Assembly (NCBI RefSeq): GCF_003007715.1
Contig: NZ_PXNO01000023.1
Span: forward strand, 1-64,000
Reading direction: 5' to 3'
Length of the DNA stretch: 64,000 nucleotides
DNA from: Marinobacter shengliensis
GTDB lineage: Bacteria; Pseudomonadota; Gammaproteobacteria; Pseudomonadales; Oleiphilaceae
A program made the position numbers and the translations under genes. Numbering within the stretch: position 1 is the first letter of the stretch; each line of letters opens with the position of its first letter. Under the pieces are notes generated by a model. It was not told the DNA's origin. It saw only the letters and a list, made by a program, of their open reading frames with translations, and did no database searches. Shown here one piece after another: positions 35,490 through 45,468 of the stretch.

Positions 35490-36251
35490 TCAGTTGCTGG
35501 TGTCTTCGTCTTTGATGCCCAGCCAGCCGTAACCTTTCTCTTCCAGTTCCAGGGCCAGCTCACGGCCGCCGGACTTGATGATCTTGCCGCCGGCCAGCAC
35601 GTGCACGTAGTCGGGCACAATGTGGTTCAGCAGGCGCTGGTAGTGGGTCACCATCAAAATGGCGCGATCTTCGGAGCGCAGGGCGTTAACACCATCGGAC
35701 ACCACTTTCAGGGCGTCGATGTCCAGGCCGGAGTCGGTTTCGTCCAGAATGGCCAGTTTCGGCTGGAGCAGCAGCGCCTGCATGATTTCGTTGCGCTTTT
35801 TCTCGCCGCCGGAGAAGCCTTCGTTGACGCCACGCTTGAGGAACGCCGGGTCCAGGTCTACCTGTTTGGAGACTTCCTTGGCCAGTTTCATGAATTCCGC
35901 GGCGTTCATTTCTTCTTCACCCCGGTGCTTGCGCATGGCGTTCACAGCGGTGCGCAGGAACTGAAGGTTGCTGACGCCGGGGATTTCCACCGGGTACTGG
36001 AATGCCAGGAAGATGCCTTCGCGGGCGCGCTCTTCGGTTTCCAGGTCCAGCAGGTTGTCGCCATTGAGGGTGACTTCGCCGCTGGTGACTTCAAATGCGT
36101 CGTTGCCTGCCAGAACCTGTGACAGGGTACTCTTACCAGAACCGTTCGGGCCCATGATGGCGTGAACTTCCCCGGCTTTGATCTCCAGGTTGATGCCCTT
36201 GAGGATTTCTTTGCCCTCAACGGAGGCGTGCAGGTTTTTGATGCTCAGCAT
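35490..36251 (-). CDS. sufC: Fe-S assembly ATPase SufC
   Basis: A 253-residue ABC-type ATPase of the SufBC2D complex. Walker A GPNGSGKST is at 34-42, the signature is in NEGFSGGEKKRNEI, Walker B is LAILDETDSGLD, and the switch histidine is in MVTHYQRLL. The weak ribosome site (AGAGAGAAG) lies after a 194-bp gap from sufB that holds a stable hairpin repeat, unusual for this normally tight operon. Confidence 0.97.
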   Translation of the reverse strand: MLSIKNLHASVEGKEILKGINLEIKAGEVHAIMGPNGSGKSTLSQVLAGNDAFEVTSGEVTLNGDNLLDLETEERAREGIFLAFQYPVEIPGVSNLQFLRTAVNAMRKHRGEEEMNAAEFMKLAKEVSKQVDLDPAFLKRGVNEGFSGGEKKRNEIMQALLLQPKLAILDETDSGLDIDALKVVSDGVNALRSEDRAILMVTHYQRLLNHIVPDYVHVLAGGKIIKSGGRELALELEEKGYGWLGIKDEDTSN

Positions 36252-36317
36252 TTGTACGCTTCTCTCTTTTTAACCGTCTGAATTCTTTTCCTGCCCCAAG
36301 TATGGGGGAGTCAGCCA

Positions 36318-36411
36318 TCAGGGTGTCCCTTCCGGGATACGCTGTGAATACGTCCCTGTACGCTCGACAAAATCATCCCTGATTTTGACGATCCCGGAAG
36401 GGACACCCTGA
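36318..36411. repeat. Hairpin repeat, copy B, between sufB and sufC
   Basis: Perfect 21-bp inverted arms lie at 36318-36338 and 36391-36411 and extend 3-4 bp further with one mismatch. The interior begins with the shared core ACGCTGTGAATACGTCC and continues with CTGTACGCTCG. An inner hairpin CAAAATC/GATTTTG encloses ATCCCT. The arms differ in sequence from the other three copies, but the core and layout are the same. Confidence 0.9.
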
Positions 36412-36445
36412 CGGCTTCCGTGATACTTGTGTGTATGCCGTCTCG

Positions 36446-37894
<1,449 letters not shown>

Positions 37895-38095
37895 GATCGT
37901 CGCTCCGTAATTCTCTCATCTTGGGCATGGTGCCCTGTGTTTCGCCGAGCATACCTTTGGCTGGGTGGTGTCGGCGGATGTCATCTGTTTGCTGGCGTTG
38001 CAATGGTCGCTCGTGTCCTTGAGTACGCCCTGCAATCGGTTTTTGGATGACGGGAGAGGGCATTTGGGCCGGTTTCCCGTTGCTTCTGGCGAGCG

Positions 38096-38128
38096 ATTAT
38101 ACAATACCAGAGTATTTTAGTCAGGTAT
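38096..38128 (-). promoter_or_regulatory. suf promoter overlapped by an IscR type-1-like operator
   Basis: Read leftward, -35 CTGACT (38119-38124), a 17-bp spacer and -10 TATAAT (38096-38101) form a strong sigma-70 promoter for sufB. Positions 38104-38128 form a 25-bp site ATACC-AGAGTA-N4-AGTCAGGTAT. It differs from the E. coli IscR type-1 consensus at only about two defined positions. The site covers the -35 and spacer, so cluster-loaded IscR should repress the promoter. Confidence 0.75.
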
Positions 38129-38264
38129 TAAATCGGTTGTGTAGGGATTATACCTTAATCGGCCCTCGGGGCACTAAGGGGGCGGTTATTGCCTTGATAG
38201 ACTTTGGTTTGTTTTCTGGCCTGGAGTCTGGGCTTTTGTAGCTTTCAGGATTGGTTTGGTCGCC

Positions 38265-38363
38265 GGGCGGGTACGCCTTCCCAAAACACGCTGTGGATAC
38301 GTCCGTGTACGCTCTGCTCCGCCATCCCTGGCTCCGCAAGGTTTTGGGAAGGCGTACCCGCCC
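38265..38363. repeat. Hairpin repeat, copy C, between suf promoter and trhP
   Basis: Perfect 23-bp inverted arms lie at 38265-38287 and 38341-38363. The interior begins ACGCTGTGGATACGTCC and GTGTACGCT, differing from copies A and B by one core base. Its inner hairpin is imperfect around CCATCCCTGG. It lies 40 bp beyond the trhP stop, between trhP and the suf promoter, where it could act as an mRNA 3'-end structure. Confidence 0.9.
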
Positions 38364-38403
38364 AGCTCCGGCGACATTGCGCGGACCGCCACTAAGCTCC
38401 TCT

Positions 38404-39726
38404 TTAACTCGCTGGGCTATCAGGGAAAATCTTGGTCAGGTAAGTGAAGTCCAGCTTCTCCGGCAAGTTATCTGGCCTGGGGATTTTAACGATGTGACCG
38501 CTGCCCGGGGCGTAGTCCATGGCTTCGCCGTGGCGGTTTTCCATGGTGTCGGCGCTGAAGCGCAGGTTGCCGGCGGGTGTGATGAGTTCGAGTTGGTCGC
38601 CGGGGGCGAATTTGTTTTTGACGTCGATGGTGAGCCATCGGTCATCCGCATCGGTAATGGTGCCTACTACCTGCTGGGTGCCGAGGTGGGAGGAGCCCTG
38701 TTCGTAGGTCTGGTATTCCTGGGGTACGTGGCGGCGGAGGAAGCCTTCGGTGTAGCCGCGGTTCGAGAGGGCTTCGAGTTCGTTCATCATGTGCATGTCG
38801 AAGGGTTTGCCGGCGAGGGCGTCGTTGATGGCCTGGCGGTAGACCTGGGTGGTGCGGGCAACGTAGTAGGTGCTTTTGGTTCGGCCTTCGATTTTCAGGG
38901 AGTGGACGCCCATGTTGACCAGTTCGGCGACGTGCTGGACGGCGCGGAGGTCTTTGGAATTCATGATGTAGGTGCCGTGTTCATCCTCGTAGGCGGGGAT
39001 AAAGCCGCCTGGGCGGTTGGGTTCTTCCAGGAGGATTTCTTTCGGCTCGAAGGTTTCCACGGCGTCGGCGGAGGTGGCGATCAGGTCGCCGGTCTGGTCG
39101 TGGCTGTGTTGTACCGGTTTGTAGTTCCAACGGCAGGCGTTGGTGCAGGCGCCCTGGTTGGCGTCGCGGTGGTTCATGTAGCCGGACAGCAGGCAGCGGC
39201 CGGAGTAGGCCATGCATAACGCGCCGTGTACGAAGACTTCGAGTTCCATTTCGGGGACTTTTTCACGGATCTCGCGGATTTCGTTCAGGGCCAGTTCCCG
39301 GGAAAGGATCACCCGGTTGATGCCCTGACGGCGCCAAAATTCGACGGTGGCCCAGTTGACGGCGTTGGCCTGGACTGAAAGATGGATCGGTTGGTCCGGC
39401 CAGTGTTCCCGCACCAGCATGATCAGGCCCGGGTCGGACATGATCAGGGCGTCGGGCTTATGCTCCAGCACTGGCGCCAGGTCTCGCAGGTAGCTGCGCA
39501 CTTTGTCGTTATGGGGGGCAATGTTGGAGACCAGATAGAACTGTTTGCCAAGTTCGTGAGCCCTTTCAATGCCAGCGCCAAGGGCTGCAATGTCTTTGAA
39601 ACTGTTGTTCCTTACTCTCAGCGAGTACCGTGGTTGGCCGGCATAGACGGCATCGGCGCCATAGGCGAAGGCGGTTTCAAGGTGTTCGGGGGTGCCGGCG
39701 GGCGCGAGCAGTTCCGGGGTGGTCAT
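38404..39726 (-). CDS. trhP: U32 family protein TrhP (YegQ-like), tRNA U34 hydroxylation
   Basis: A 440-residue member of the U32 peptidase-like family. The N-terminus ELLAPAGTPEHLETAFAYGADAVYAGQPRYSLRVRNN and the signature EVFVHGALCMAYSGRCLLSGYMNHRDANQGACTNACRW, with its cysteine cluster, are diagnostic. The E. coli homologue YegQ/TrhP takes part in forming 5-hydroxyuridine at tRNA position 34, using prephenate-linked chemistry, and likely binds an Fe-S cluster. GGAG precedes the ATG. It appears to be a single-gene unit next to the suf locus. Confidence 0.92.
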   Translation of the reverse strand: MTTPELLAPAGTPEHLETAFAYGADAVYAGQPRYSLRVRNNSFKDIAALGAGIERAHELGKQFYLVSNIAPHNDKVRSYLRDLAPVLEHKPDALIMSDPGLIMLVREHWPDQPIHLSVQANAVNWATVEFWRRQGINRVILSRELALNEIREIREKVPEMELEVFVHGALCMAYSGRCLLSGYMNHRDANQGACTNACRWNYKPVQHSHDQTGDLIATSADAVETFEPKEILLEEPNRPGGFIPAYEDEHGTYIMNSKDLRAVQHVAELVNMGVHSLKIEGRTKSTYYVARTTQVYRQAINDALAGKPFDMHMMNELEALSNRGYTEGFLRRHVPQEYQTYEQGSSHLGTQQVVGTITDADDRWLTIDVKNKFAPGDQLELITPAGNLRFSADTMENRHGEAMDYAPGSGHIVKIPRPDNLPEKLDFTYLTKIFPDSPAS

Positions 39727-39913
39727 GGGGGCTCCGGGTGGTTCTGGTAATCAGTGGTTGCAGGAAGGGCATCATGAAAAATGTGGATTTTGCCCTAAAC
39801 TGAGTGCATCGCCATTGATCTTGCTCAAAGGTCGTATTGATTGATCTCGGCTAACATGTGTACGCTGACAAACTTTCACAGTGGATTAAAACAGAATGGC
39901 AGGGGGAATTGGC

Positions 39914-40270
39914 ATGGCATCGGAGCCTCTGGGGCCTGAGGTTTCAAAGCGTTCGTTGAGTAATCGGGTCAGTGTCCTGATCCGGCTTCAGTTGGCGCGT
40001 GGCAAGGTGGGTGTGGAGACGGTGGCAGGGCAGCTGAATATGAGCCGCTACACGTTGCACAAGAAGCTGCGGCAAGAGGGGCTGACGTTTGCGTCGCTGC
40101 TGGAGCAGGTGCGCCGCGAACAGGCCATCACCTATATGAAGGATAAAACCAAGCCGCTGGTGGAGATTGCCGAACAGCTTGGTTTTTCGGAACTCAGCGC
40201 ATTCAGCCGGGCTTTCAAGCGCTGGATGGGCACTCCGCCGGCTGAATATCGCTCGCTCAGGCTGTCCTGA
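39914..40270 (+). CDS. DNA-binding-domain-only AraC-type regulator
   Basis: About 118 residues consisting of little more than the AraC double helix-turn-helix. The first HTH is VGVETVAGQLNMSRYTLHKKLRQEG, and the second is KPLVEIAEQLGFSELSAFSRAFKRWMGTPPAEYR. A typical AraC regulator has another 150-200 residues for ligand sensing, absent here. The ATG at 39914 has GGGGGAA upstream, while an earlier ATG at 39896 lacks a site. No upstream remnant of a sensor domain is visible, so it may be a natural short regulator like SoxS/MarA rather than a decayed gene. The target is unknown. It converges with fabB with no gap. Confidence 0.75.
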   Translation: MASEPLGPEVSKRSLSNRVSVLIRLQLARGKVGVETVAGQLNMSRYTLHKKLRQEGLTFASLLEQVRREQAITYMKDKTKPLVEIAEQLGFSELSAFSRAFKRWMGTPPAEYRSLRLS

Positions 40271-41482
40271 TCAGACTTTCTTGAAAATCAGGGTGGCGTT
40301 GGTGCCGCCGAAGCCGAAGCTGTTGCTCATCACCAGATCCAGGTTCTGGTTGTCCTGGCGTTCCCGAACGATGGGGTAGCCTTCGGCGCCTTCGTCCAGG
40401 TTCTGGATGTTGGCAGACGGGGCAATAAAACCTTCCCTTTGCATGATCAGGGTGTAGATGGCTTCGTGCACGCCAGCGGCACCCAGAGCATGGCCGCACA
40501 GGGGCTTGGTGGAACTCAGTGGCGGGATCTTGTCGCCAAAGGTGTCCTTCAGAGCTTTCAGCTCGGTGATGTCACCGGCCGGGGTGCTGGTGCCGTGGGT
40601 ATTGATGTATTTGATCTCACCGCCAGCCTGCGCCATGGCCTGCTTCATGCAGCGAACTGCACCTTCGCCGCTCGGGGCGACCATGTCGGCGCCGTCTGAG
40701 GTGGCACCAAAGCCAACCAGTTCCGCGAGAATTGTCGCGCCGCGGGCTTCTGCGTGCTCCAGGGATTCGAGTACCAAAGCACCGCCACCGCCGGAAATAA
40801 CAAAGCCGTCGCGATCCGCATCGTAGGTGCGTGAGGCCAGTTCCGGGGTGTCGTTGTACTTGGTGGATAGAGCACCCATGGCGTCGAACATCAGGCTCAG
40901 GGTCCAGTGAATGTCTTCACCGCCACCGGCGAGCATGACTTCCTGACGACCCAGGGCGATCTGGTCTGCCGCGTGGCCAATGCAGTGGGCACTGGTGGCG
41001 CAGGCAGAGGTGATGCCGTAGTTGATGCCGGTAATGCCAAAGGCGGTGGTAATGGAGGCGTTGATCGCGCTACCCATGGTGCGGGGTACCCGATAAGGGC
41101 CAACGCGGCGAATGCCTTTGTCGCGATGGGTGTCGATGGCGTCCAGAAGCTCTACGGTAGAGGCACCGCCGGTACCAAACACCGCGCCGGTACTGTTGGC
41201 ACGAATCTGTTCGTCGGTCAGGCCTGCCTGCTCGATGGCTTCTTTGGCTGACAGGTAGCAATAGCCGGCCGCCGGGGACATAAAGCGCCAGATTTTTCGG
41301 TCGATCAGTTCCGACAGGTTCAGGTCGATCTTGCCGGCAACGTGGCTTCGCAAGCCGTTGTCCCTGGCCTCTTCACTGAAGGCAATGCCGGAGCGGGATT
41401 CCCGAAGGGACTGGGCTACTTCTTTCTGGTTGGTTCCGAGGCTGGAGACAATCCCCATGCCGGTTACAACAACGCGACGCAT
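40271..41482 (-). CDS. fabB: 3-oxoacyl-[ACP] synthase I FabB
   Basis: A 403-residue condensing enzyme needed for unsaturated fatty acid synthesis. The catalytic triad is Cys161 ([16 protein letters not shown]), His296 ([12 protein letters not shown]) and His331 ([12 protein letters not shown]). It lies 11 bp after fabA with TAGGAG upstream, the classic fabA-fabB operon of gammaproteobacteria making unsaturated fatty acids anaerobically. Length is typical. The stop abuts the convergent AraC-type gene. Confidence 0.97.
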   Translation of the reverse strand: MRRVVVTGMGIVSSLGTNQKEVAQSLRESRSGIAFSEEARDNGLRSHVAGKIDLNLSELIDRKIWRFMSPAAGYCYLSAKEAIEQAGLTDEQIRANSTGAVFGTGGASTVELLDAIDTHRDKGIRRVGPYRVPRTMGSAINASITTAFGITGINYGITSACATSAHCIGHAADQIALGRQEVMLAGGGEDIHWTLSLMFDAMGALSTKYNDTPELASRTYDADRDGFVISGGGGALVLESLEHAEARGATILAELVGFGATSDGADMVAPSGEGAVRCMKQAMAQAGGEIKYINTHGTSTPAGDITELKALKDTFGDKIPPLSSTKPLCGHALGAAGVHEAIYTLIMQREGFIAPSANIQNLDEGAEGYPIVRERQDNQNLDLVMSNSFGFGGTNATLIFKKV

Positions 41483-41493
41483 CGTGCTAACTC

Positions 41494-42003
41494 CTAAAAG
41501 TCATCAGTAGATGTGAACAGGCCAACCCGAAGGTCTTTGGCGGTGTAGATTTCCCGGCCGTCGACTTCCATACGGGCATCCGCAATTGCCATGGTCAGCT
41601 TACGGCGGATGAGGCGTTTGATGTCCAGGCGGTAAGTAACCTTTTTGTTGGTCGGCAACACCTGGCCAAAGAATTTCACTTCGCCGGCACCCAGGGCGCG
41701 GCCTTTGCCTTCGCCACCGGTCCAGGCCAGAAAGAACCCTACCAGTTGCCACATGGCGTCCAGGCCCAGGCAGCCAGGCATCACCGGGTCACCCTGAAAA
41801 TGCACTTTGAAAAACCAGAGGTCCGGATTGATGTCCAGTTCAGCAACCAGGCTACCTTTGCCGAATTCACCGTCGTCTGCCGCAATGTGGGTAATGCGGT
41901 CTACCATCAGCATTTCATCGATGGGGAGGCGCATATCGCCAGGGAACAGTTCGCCATGACCACAGCGGATCAGGTCTTCTTTCTCAAAGTGATCAGGATA
42001 CAT
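41494..42003 (-). CDS. fabA: 3-hydroxydecanoyl-[ACP] dehydratase/isomerase FabA
   Basis: A 169-residue hotdog-fold enzyme that dehydrates 3-hydroxydecanoyl-ACP and isomerises the product to the cis-3 form, starting unsaturated fatty acid synthesis. Catalytic His68 lies in [17 protein letters not shown] and Asp82 in LDAMWQLVG. The ribosome site is weak (CAGGCAAT). No clear FabR- or DesT-type palindrome was recognised upstream. Confidence 0.96.
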   Translation of the reverse strand: MYPDHFEKEDLIRCGHGELFPGDMRLPIDEMLMVDRITHIAADDGEFGKGSLVAELDINPDLWFFKVHFQGDPVMPGCLGLDAMWQLVGFFLAWTGGEGKGRALGAGEVKFFGQVLPTNKKVTYRLDIKRLIRRKLTMAIADARMEVDGREIYTAKDLRVGLFTSTDDF

Positions 42004-42252
42004 ATTGCCTGTGTCTCTGTTGCAGAATCATTTCCTCTACTTTAGCGCCTATCGCCAGAAGAGCTATTGACCTTTAGTGGATGATAGCCGGCGTGAAGTT
42101 CCCCTTGGTTCACAATTAGTTCGCAAAAATCCTGTTTTGATAGTCATCAAGGTGCTCGCACGGGCGGCTTGCTACTTTGGTCGCGCCTATGGGCTTTGCT
42201 TTCAGTTGACAGCCTGGTTACAGAAAACCGGGCTTGTAAAGGGGGTGACAGG

Positions 42253-42786
42253 ATGGATCAGGAAACCATTGATGGCCAGTTAACACCGATGAACGGCCGG
42301 ATTGCTGCCACGCTTGTGCGGGCTCTTGACCACTCACCGGAAGCAGTGTGGAGGATGCTGACGGATTCTGTCTGCCTGGCCCAGTGGCTGGCGCCAGGAA
42401 TGTTGGAAGCAAGGCGCGGTGGCCGGGTGCAGCTGGATTTCGGTAACAGTGGCACGCCCATTGACTGCAAGATTACTGCCTGTGAACCAAACCGTTTACT
42501 GGCATACTCCTGGAGCGCCGGGGATGCGCCGGAGCGGCCGCTGGAGTGGCGCCTTGAGCCTGAGGAGGGCGGCACACGGCTGACGTTGACCCTGCTGCTG
42601 CCAGATGATGAGCTGGTTCCTATTGCCTGTGCCGGGTGGGATGCCCATATGGAAATGCTGATGGCCGCCCTGGAAGGCATCAGCATACATTTCCCGGCGG
42701 ACCGTTTCCGCCGGGCGCGAGCCCGGTTTGAATCTATTTACCCCTCCCGGCCATCGGCCCTGGGGCTGGCCAACACGCCGGTGTAG
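42253..42786 (+). CDS. SRPBCC/AHSA1-like domain protein
   Basis: A 177-residue START-like protein. AATLVRALDHSPEAVWRMLTDSVCLAQWLAPG is the characteristic first strand-helix-loop of AHSA1-type domains. LEWRLEPEEGGTRLTLTLLLPDDE and AGWDAHMEMLMAALEG follow in family order. The start at 42253 has a strong GGGGGTGACAGG site upstream. The frame is open further upstream without a good site. Its 3' end overlaps the convergent nnrS gene by 49 bp. The ligand and function are unknown. Confidence 0.82.
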   Translation: MDQETIDGQLTPMNGRIAATLVRALDHSPEAVWRMLTDSVCLAQWLAPGMLEARRGGRVQLDFGNSGTPIDCKITACEPNRLLAYSWSAGDAPERPLEWRLEPEEGGTRLTLTLLLPDDELVPIACAGWDAHMEMLMAALEGISIHFPADRFRRARARFESIYPSRPSALGLANTPV

Positions 42787-43922
42787 CGGACCAGGAAAAT
42801 GACATAGGCGATCACCCACAGGGCTGTGCTGGTGCCGATGCCGGGGTGCCAGGGGATGACATCAAATGCCGTGACAACTCGAATAACCGCTGCCAGTTGA
42901 ACCGCCACAAAAGCCAGCACCATACCCTTGGGCAGAACCAATGGGCGGCCGGTGTGGCCGAGGGATACCCGGGCGATTACCCCCAGAATCAGGCAGCCAA
43001 CAGCGCCGGTTCCTGCCGCGTGGGTCCAGGCATTGCTTGGCCAGCCTGCCAGCAAAGAGCCGGCGAGCAGCAATAGGGCCACCGGTACCCAGAGAATGGA
43101 CAGGTGCAGTATCCACAGCAGGGGCTCACTGCGTACCAGCCAACCTTTCCAGTTCGCCAGGCGAACCAGCATCAGCACAGCAGCCACCACCGCCAGCATG
43201 GCGGTTACCGTTTGCCACCCGGTAATCAGTGAGGCCATCAGCAGGATCATGGAGAACACCGCTGCCATATCCAGGGCTGGAATCATTTTGACAGCCTCGG
43301 CGTTGCCGCCTCGCTGGCGAAGCCAGCCGGCGGAGAAGGCAGGTGTAATACGGCCGCCAATGATGCTGATCAGGGCCATGGCCATAATCAGCGCGCCATA
43401 GCTGAAGGACATATCCAGCCGGGTCACAAAGCCGATCTGCATCAGCCAGAGCAGCCCCAGTACCACCAGTATCATCACCTGCCGTTTCTGCCGGGCTTTC
43501 CAGACGCGCCAGCCGGCATCGATCATCACCAGCGGCAGAAAGGAGAGGTTAACGCCCTGTACCAGCCATTCCGGCAGGTTGCCGCCAAAGGCCAGAAGCA
43601 AGCGGCCAGCCAGCCAGACGCCCCAGAGACCCACCAGCAGGGAGCCATGGGTGCGTTCGGTTTGGGTCCAGACACACACTGCCGTCAGCAGAAAGCCAGC
43701 GATAGCCGCAGACAGGAAACCGAACAGCATCTCATGCTGATGCCAGAACAGGCCCGGCATAGCCAGGGGCAGCCGCACCGTGCCGGACACCTCCAGCACC
43801 CAAAGGGGGATGGCGACAATAGCCAGTACAGTCATGGACAGGAAAAAAATCCGGAACGGGTAACTGAAGAGCTGGCTGACGCTGGCTGAGGCGCGCTCAG
43901 GAGAGGCTGGAATGGACTGCAT
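42738..43922 (-). CDS. nnrS: NnrS family membrane protein (first copy)
   Basis: A 394-residue polytopic inner-membrane protein with about 12 hydrophobic segments. It carries the NnrS signatures LFWHQHEMLFGFLSAAIAGFLLTAV and MALISIIGGRITPAFSAGWLRQ, with histidines and an arginine positioned to bind heme and copper. NnrS protects against nitric oxide stress and occurs with denitrification genes. GGGAG precedes the ATG. A palindrome lies 17 bp upstream. The second NnrS in this window (53201-54343) is quite different in sequence. Confidence 0.92.
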   Translation of the reverse strand: MQSIPASPERASASVSQLFSYPFRIFFLSMTVLAIVAIPLWVLEVSGTVRLPLAMPGLFWHQHEMLFGFLSAAIAGFLLTAVCVWTQTERTHGSLLVGLWGVWLAGRLLLAFGGNLPEWLVQGVNLSFLPLVMIDAGWRVWKARQKRQVMILVVLGLLWLMQIGFVTRLDMSFSYGALIMAMALISIIGGRITPAFSAGWLRQRGGNAEAVKMIPALDMAAVFSMILLMASLITGWQTVTAMLAVVAAVLMLVRLANWKGWLVRSEPLLWILHLSILWVPVALLLLAGSLLAGWPSNAWTHAAGTGAVGCLILGVIARVSLGHTGRPLVLPKGMVLAFVAVQLAAVIRVVTAFDVIPWHPGIGTSTALWVIAYVIFLVRYTGVLASPRADGREG

Positions 43923-43938
43923 AACTAATCTCCCAAAT

Positions 43939-43959
43939 ACATGTATATGCAGTATATGT
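43939..43959. promoter_or_regulatory. Dyad-symmetric motif upstream of nnrS
   Basis: The 21-bp stretch has arms ACATGTA (43939-43945) and TATATGT (43953-43959), giving the symmetric pattern ACAT-N-TA-N7-TA-N-ATGT. It is AT-rich and close to the start codon. Its shape is reminiscent of nitric-oxide-responsive repressor sites, but the match to any consensus is loose. Confidence 0.3.
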
Positions 43960-44047
43960 TAAAGGTGATGGGATTGAGAAACCATACCTGCTTGGGGGTA
44001 TTTTGCGTACAATGCGAGCATCATTTTGATTAGGAAAGGAATGTTCT

Positions 44048-44425
44048 ATGAGTGCCTACGTATTGCTGAAGATGCTGCATATGGCCACCGCCTACCTGAC
44101 GATTATTCTGTTCGCCCTGCGGTTGGTTCTTGATGCGGCGGGTCGACCGGGCTGGCGGCAAACCCCGATGCGGTTTATTCCCCACATCAACGACACCATT
44201 TTGCTGGTGTCTGCCATCTCCCTGTTGTTTGTGGTCGGTTACATCCACGCCATGCCGGGCTGGCTGATTGCCAAGATCGTGCTGCTGATTGGTTACATTA
44301 TTGCCGGGGTGTTTGCTCTGAAAACCACCGTGGCCAAACCGGTGCGGATTGTCGCTTCTATTCTGGCCCTGGCCCAGGTGCTCGCGATTCTTCACCTGGC
44401 CATGGCCAAACCGTTCTTTGGCTAA
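44048..44425 (+). CDS. SirB2 family membrane protein
   Basis: A 125-residue protein with four transmembrane segments (about 5-25, 47-67, 72-92, 99-119). The family features KMLHMATAYLTIILFALR, HINDTILLVSAISL and the final AMAKPFFG are present. SirB2 proteins are small conserved membrane proteins of unknown biochemical role. AAAGGAA precedes the ATG. It sits divergent from nnrS and convergent with the channel gene, so it is a single-gene unit. Confidence 0.88.
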   Translation: MSAYVLLKMLHMATAYLTIILFALRLVLDAAGRPGWRQTPMRFIPHINDTILLVSAISLLFVVGYIHAMPGWLIAKIVLLIGYIIAGVFALKTTVAKPVRIVASILALAQVLAILHLAMAKPFFG

Positions 44426-44430
44426 AACGC

Positions 44431-45252
44431 CTATTTCCTCTCGCTGATCTGCCTGGTCAGCTCCTGGAGCTGCTGTTGAACAGCCTGTAGCTGGCGGGCG
44501 ATCTCGTCTCGCTCGTCGTGGGCTTTCTCGGCTTCCTTGGCGTTCTGCTCTTCGCCCATCACTTCCAGTATTGCCCCGATCATCATGTTCAGAAACACAA
44601 ACGCCGTCAGGAATATAAAGGTGAGGTAGTAAATCCAGCTTAACGGGTAGACCTCCATTGTGTCGTACATCACGTCAGTCCAGTCTTCAAAGGTCGCGAC
44701 CCGGAACAGGGTGAGCATGGCGATGGATACATCCCCCCACAAGAACTCGTCAATATCGGCAAAGAACATGGAGCCCATGGCCGCATAGATGTAAAAGATG
44801 ATGAACATCAGCAGGGCGATGTAGCCCATGCGGGGAATGGCTTTGAGCAGAGAGTTGATCAAAAAACGCAGCTCAGGCACCACCGATACCAGTCGCAGCA
44901 CCCGGAACACTCTTAGCAGGCGGCCGAGCAGCACCGCTTCGGCGTTATCCAGAGGAATCAGGCTGCCGATCACCACCAGGGTATCAAACAGGTTCCAGCC
45001 ATCGAACAGGAAGCGTTTCTTGTTCTGGCAGACACCAAAGCGGAACAGGATCTCCACCAGAAAGAACAGGGTGATGGCGTTGTCCAGAACGCTCAGGCTT
45101 CGCTCCACCAGTGGCGGGACATCGTAGGTTTTGGCACCGATGGTCAGTGCCGAAAGAATGATGATGGCAATCACCGCGCCCTGAAAGAGTTTGCTGGACT
45201 CAATGCGGCGCAGTTGCTCAAAACCGGAAACAGGGCTTAGTTCGGACGACAT
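44431..45252 (-). CDS. Voltage-gated-type cation channel (NaChBac/NavAb-like fold) with an acidic filter
   Basis: A 273-residue six-helix ion channel subunit. The voltage sensor S4 carries four arginines spaced every three residues (R111, R114, R117, R120 in GRLLRVFRVLRLV). The pore loop reads LFRVATFEDWTDVMYD, with filter T187-F-E-D-W-T-D193, then S6 (about 207-230) and a C-terminal coiled coil (235-270) as in bacterial Nav channels. Known sodium-selective members have TLESWSM at this point. The extra acidic residues here (Asp190, Asp193) resemble the engineered calcium-selective CavAb filter. I take the ATG at 45252 as start, and an upstream TTG (45261) has a closer GGAG and is possible. 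Confidence 0.88.
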   Translation of the reverse strand: MSSELSPVSGFEQLRRIESSKLFQGAVIAIIILSALTIGAKTYDVPPLVERSLSVLDNAITLFFLVEILFRFGVCQNKKRFLFDGWNLFDTLVVIGSLIPLDNAEAVLLGRLLRVFRVLRLVSVVPELRFLINSLLKAIPRMGYIALLMFIIFYIYAAMGSMFFADIDEFLWGDVSIAMLTLFRVATFEDWTDVMYDTMEVYPLSWIYYLTFIFLTAFVFLNMMIGAILEVMGEEQNAKEAEKAHDERDEIARQLQAVQQQLQELTRQISERK

Positions 45253-45468
45253 GGCAAACAAAGGCTCCAGAAAATTCGCGAGGAGCCGGATTCTAAAGCG
45301 CCGGGAGGGTATTGGGTAGCCTGAATGTTGATCAGCATTGGCCTGTGAGAGATGTATGCATTTTATAAACAGTGCTTATTTCACATGATCAGAATTATTC
45401 ATTCGTGCTATGAGGAAAGGGTTTCCATAATCAGGTGACTCACAACAAATACAAGAGAGTGACTTCCC

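Noticed and set aside
37895..38095. Possible iscR/sufR gene upstream of sufB
   Set aside because: Short open frames exist but none shows a winged-helix or the cysteine set of IscR, so this is a leader/promoter region.
45354..45376. NsrR-like half site (GAGATGTAT) upstream of the orphan permease
   Set aside because: Only one half matches and the second half is absent, so the support is too weak.
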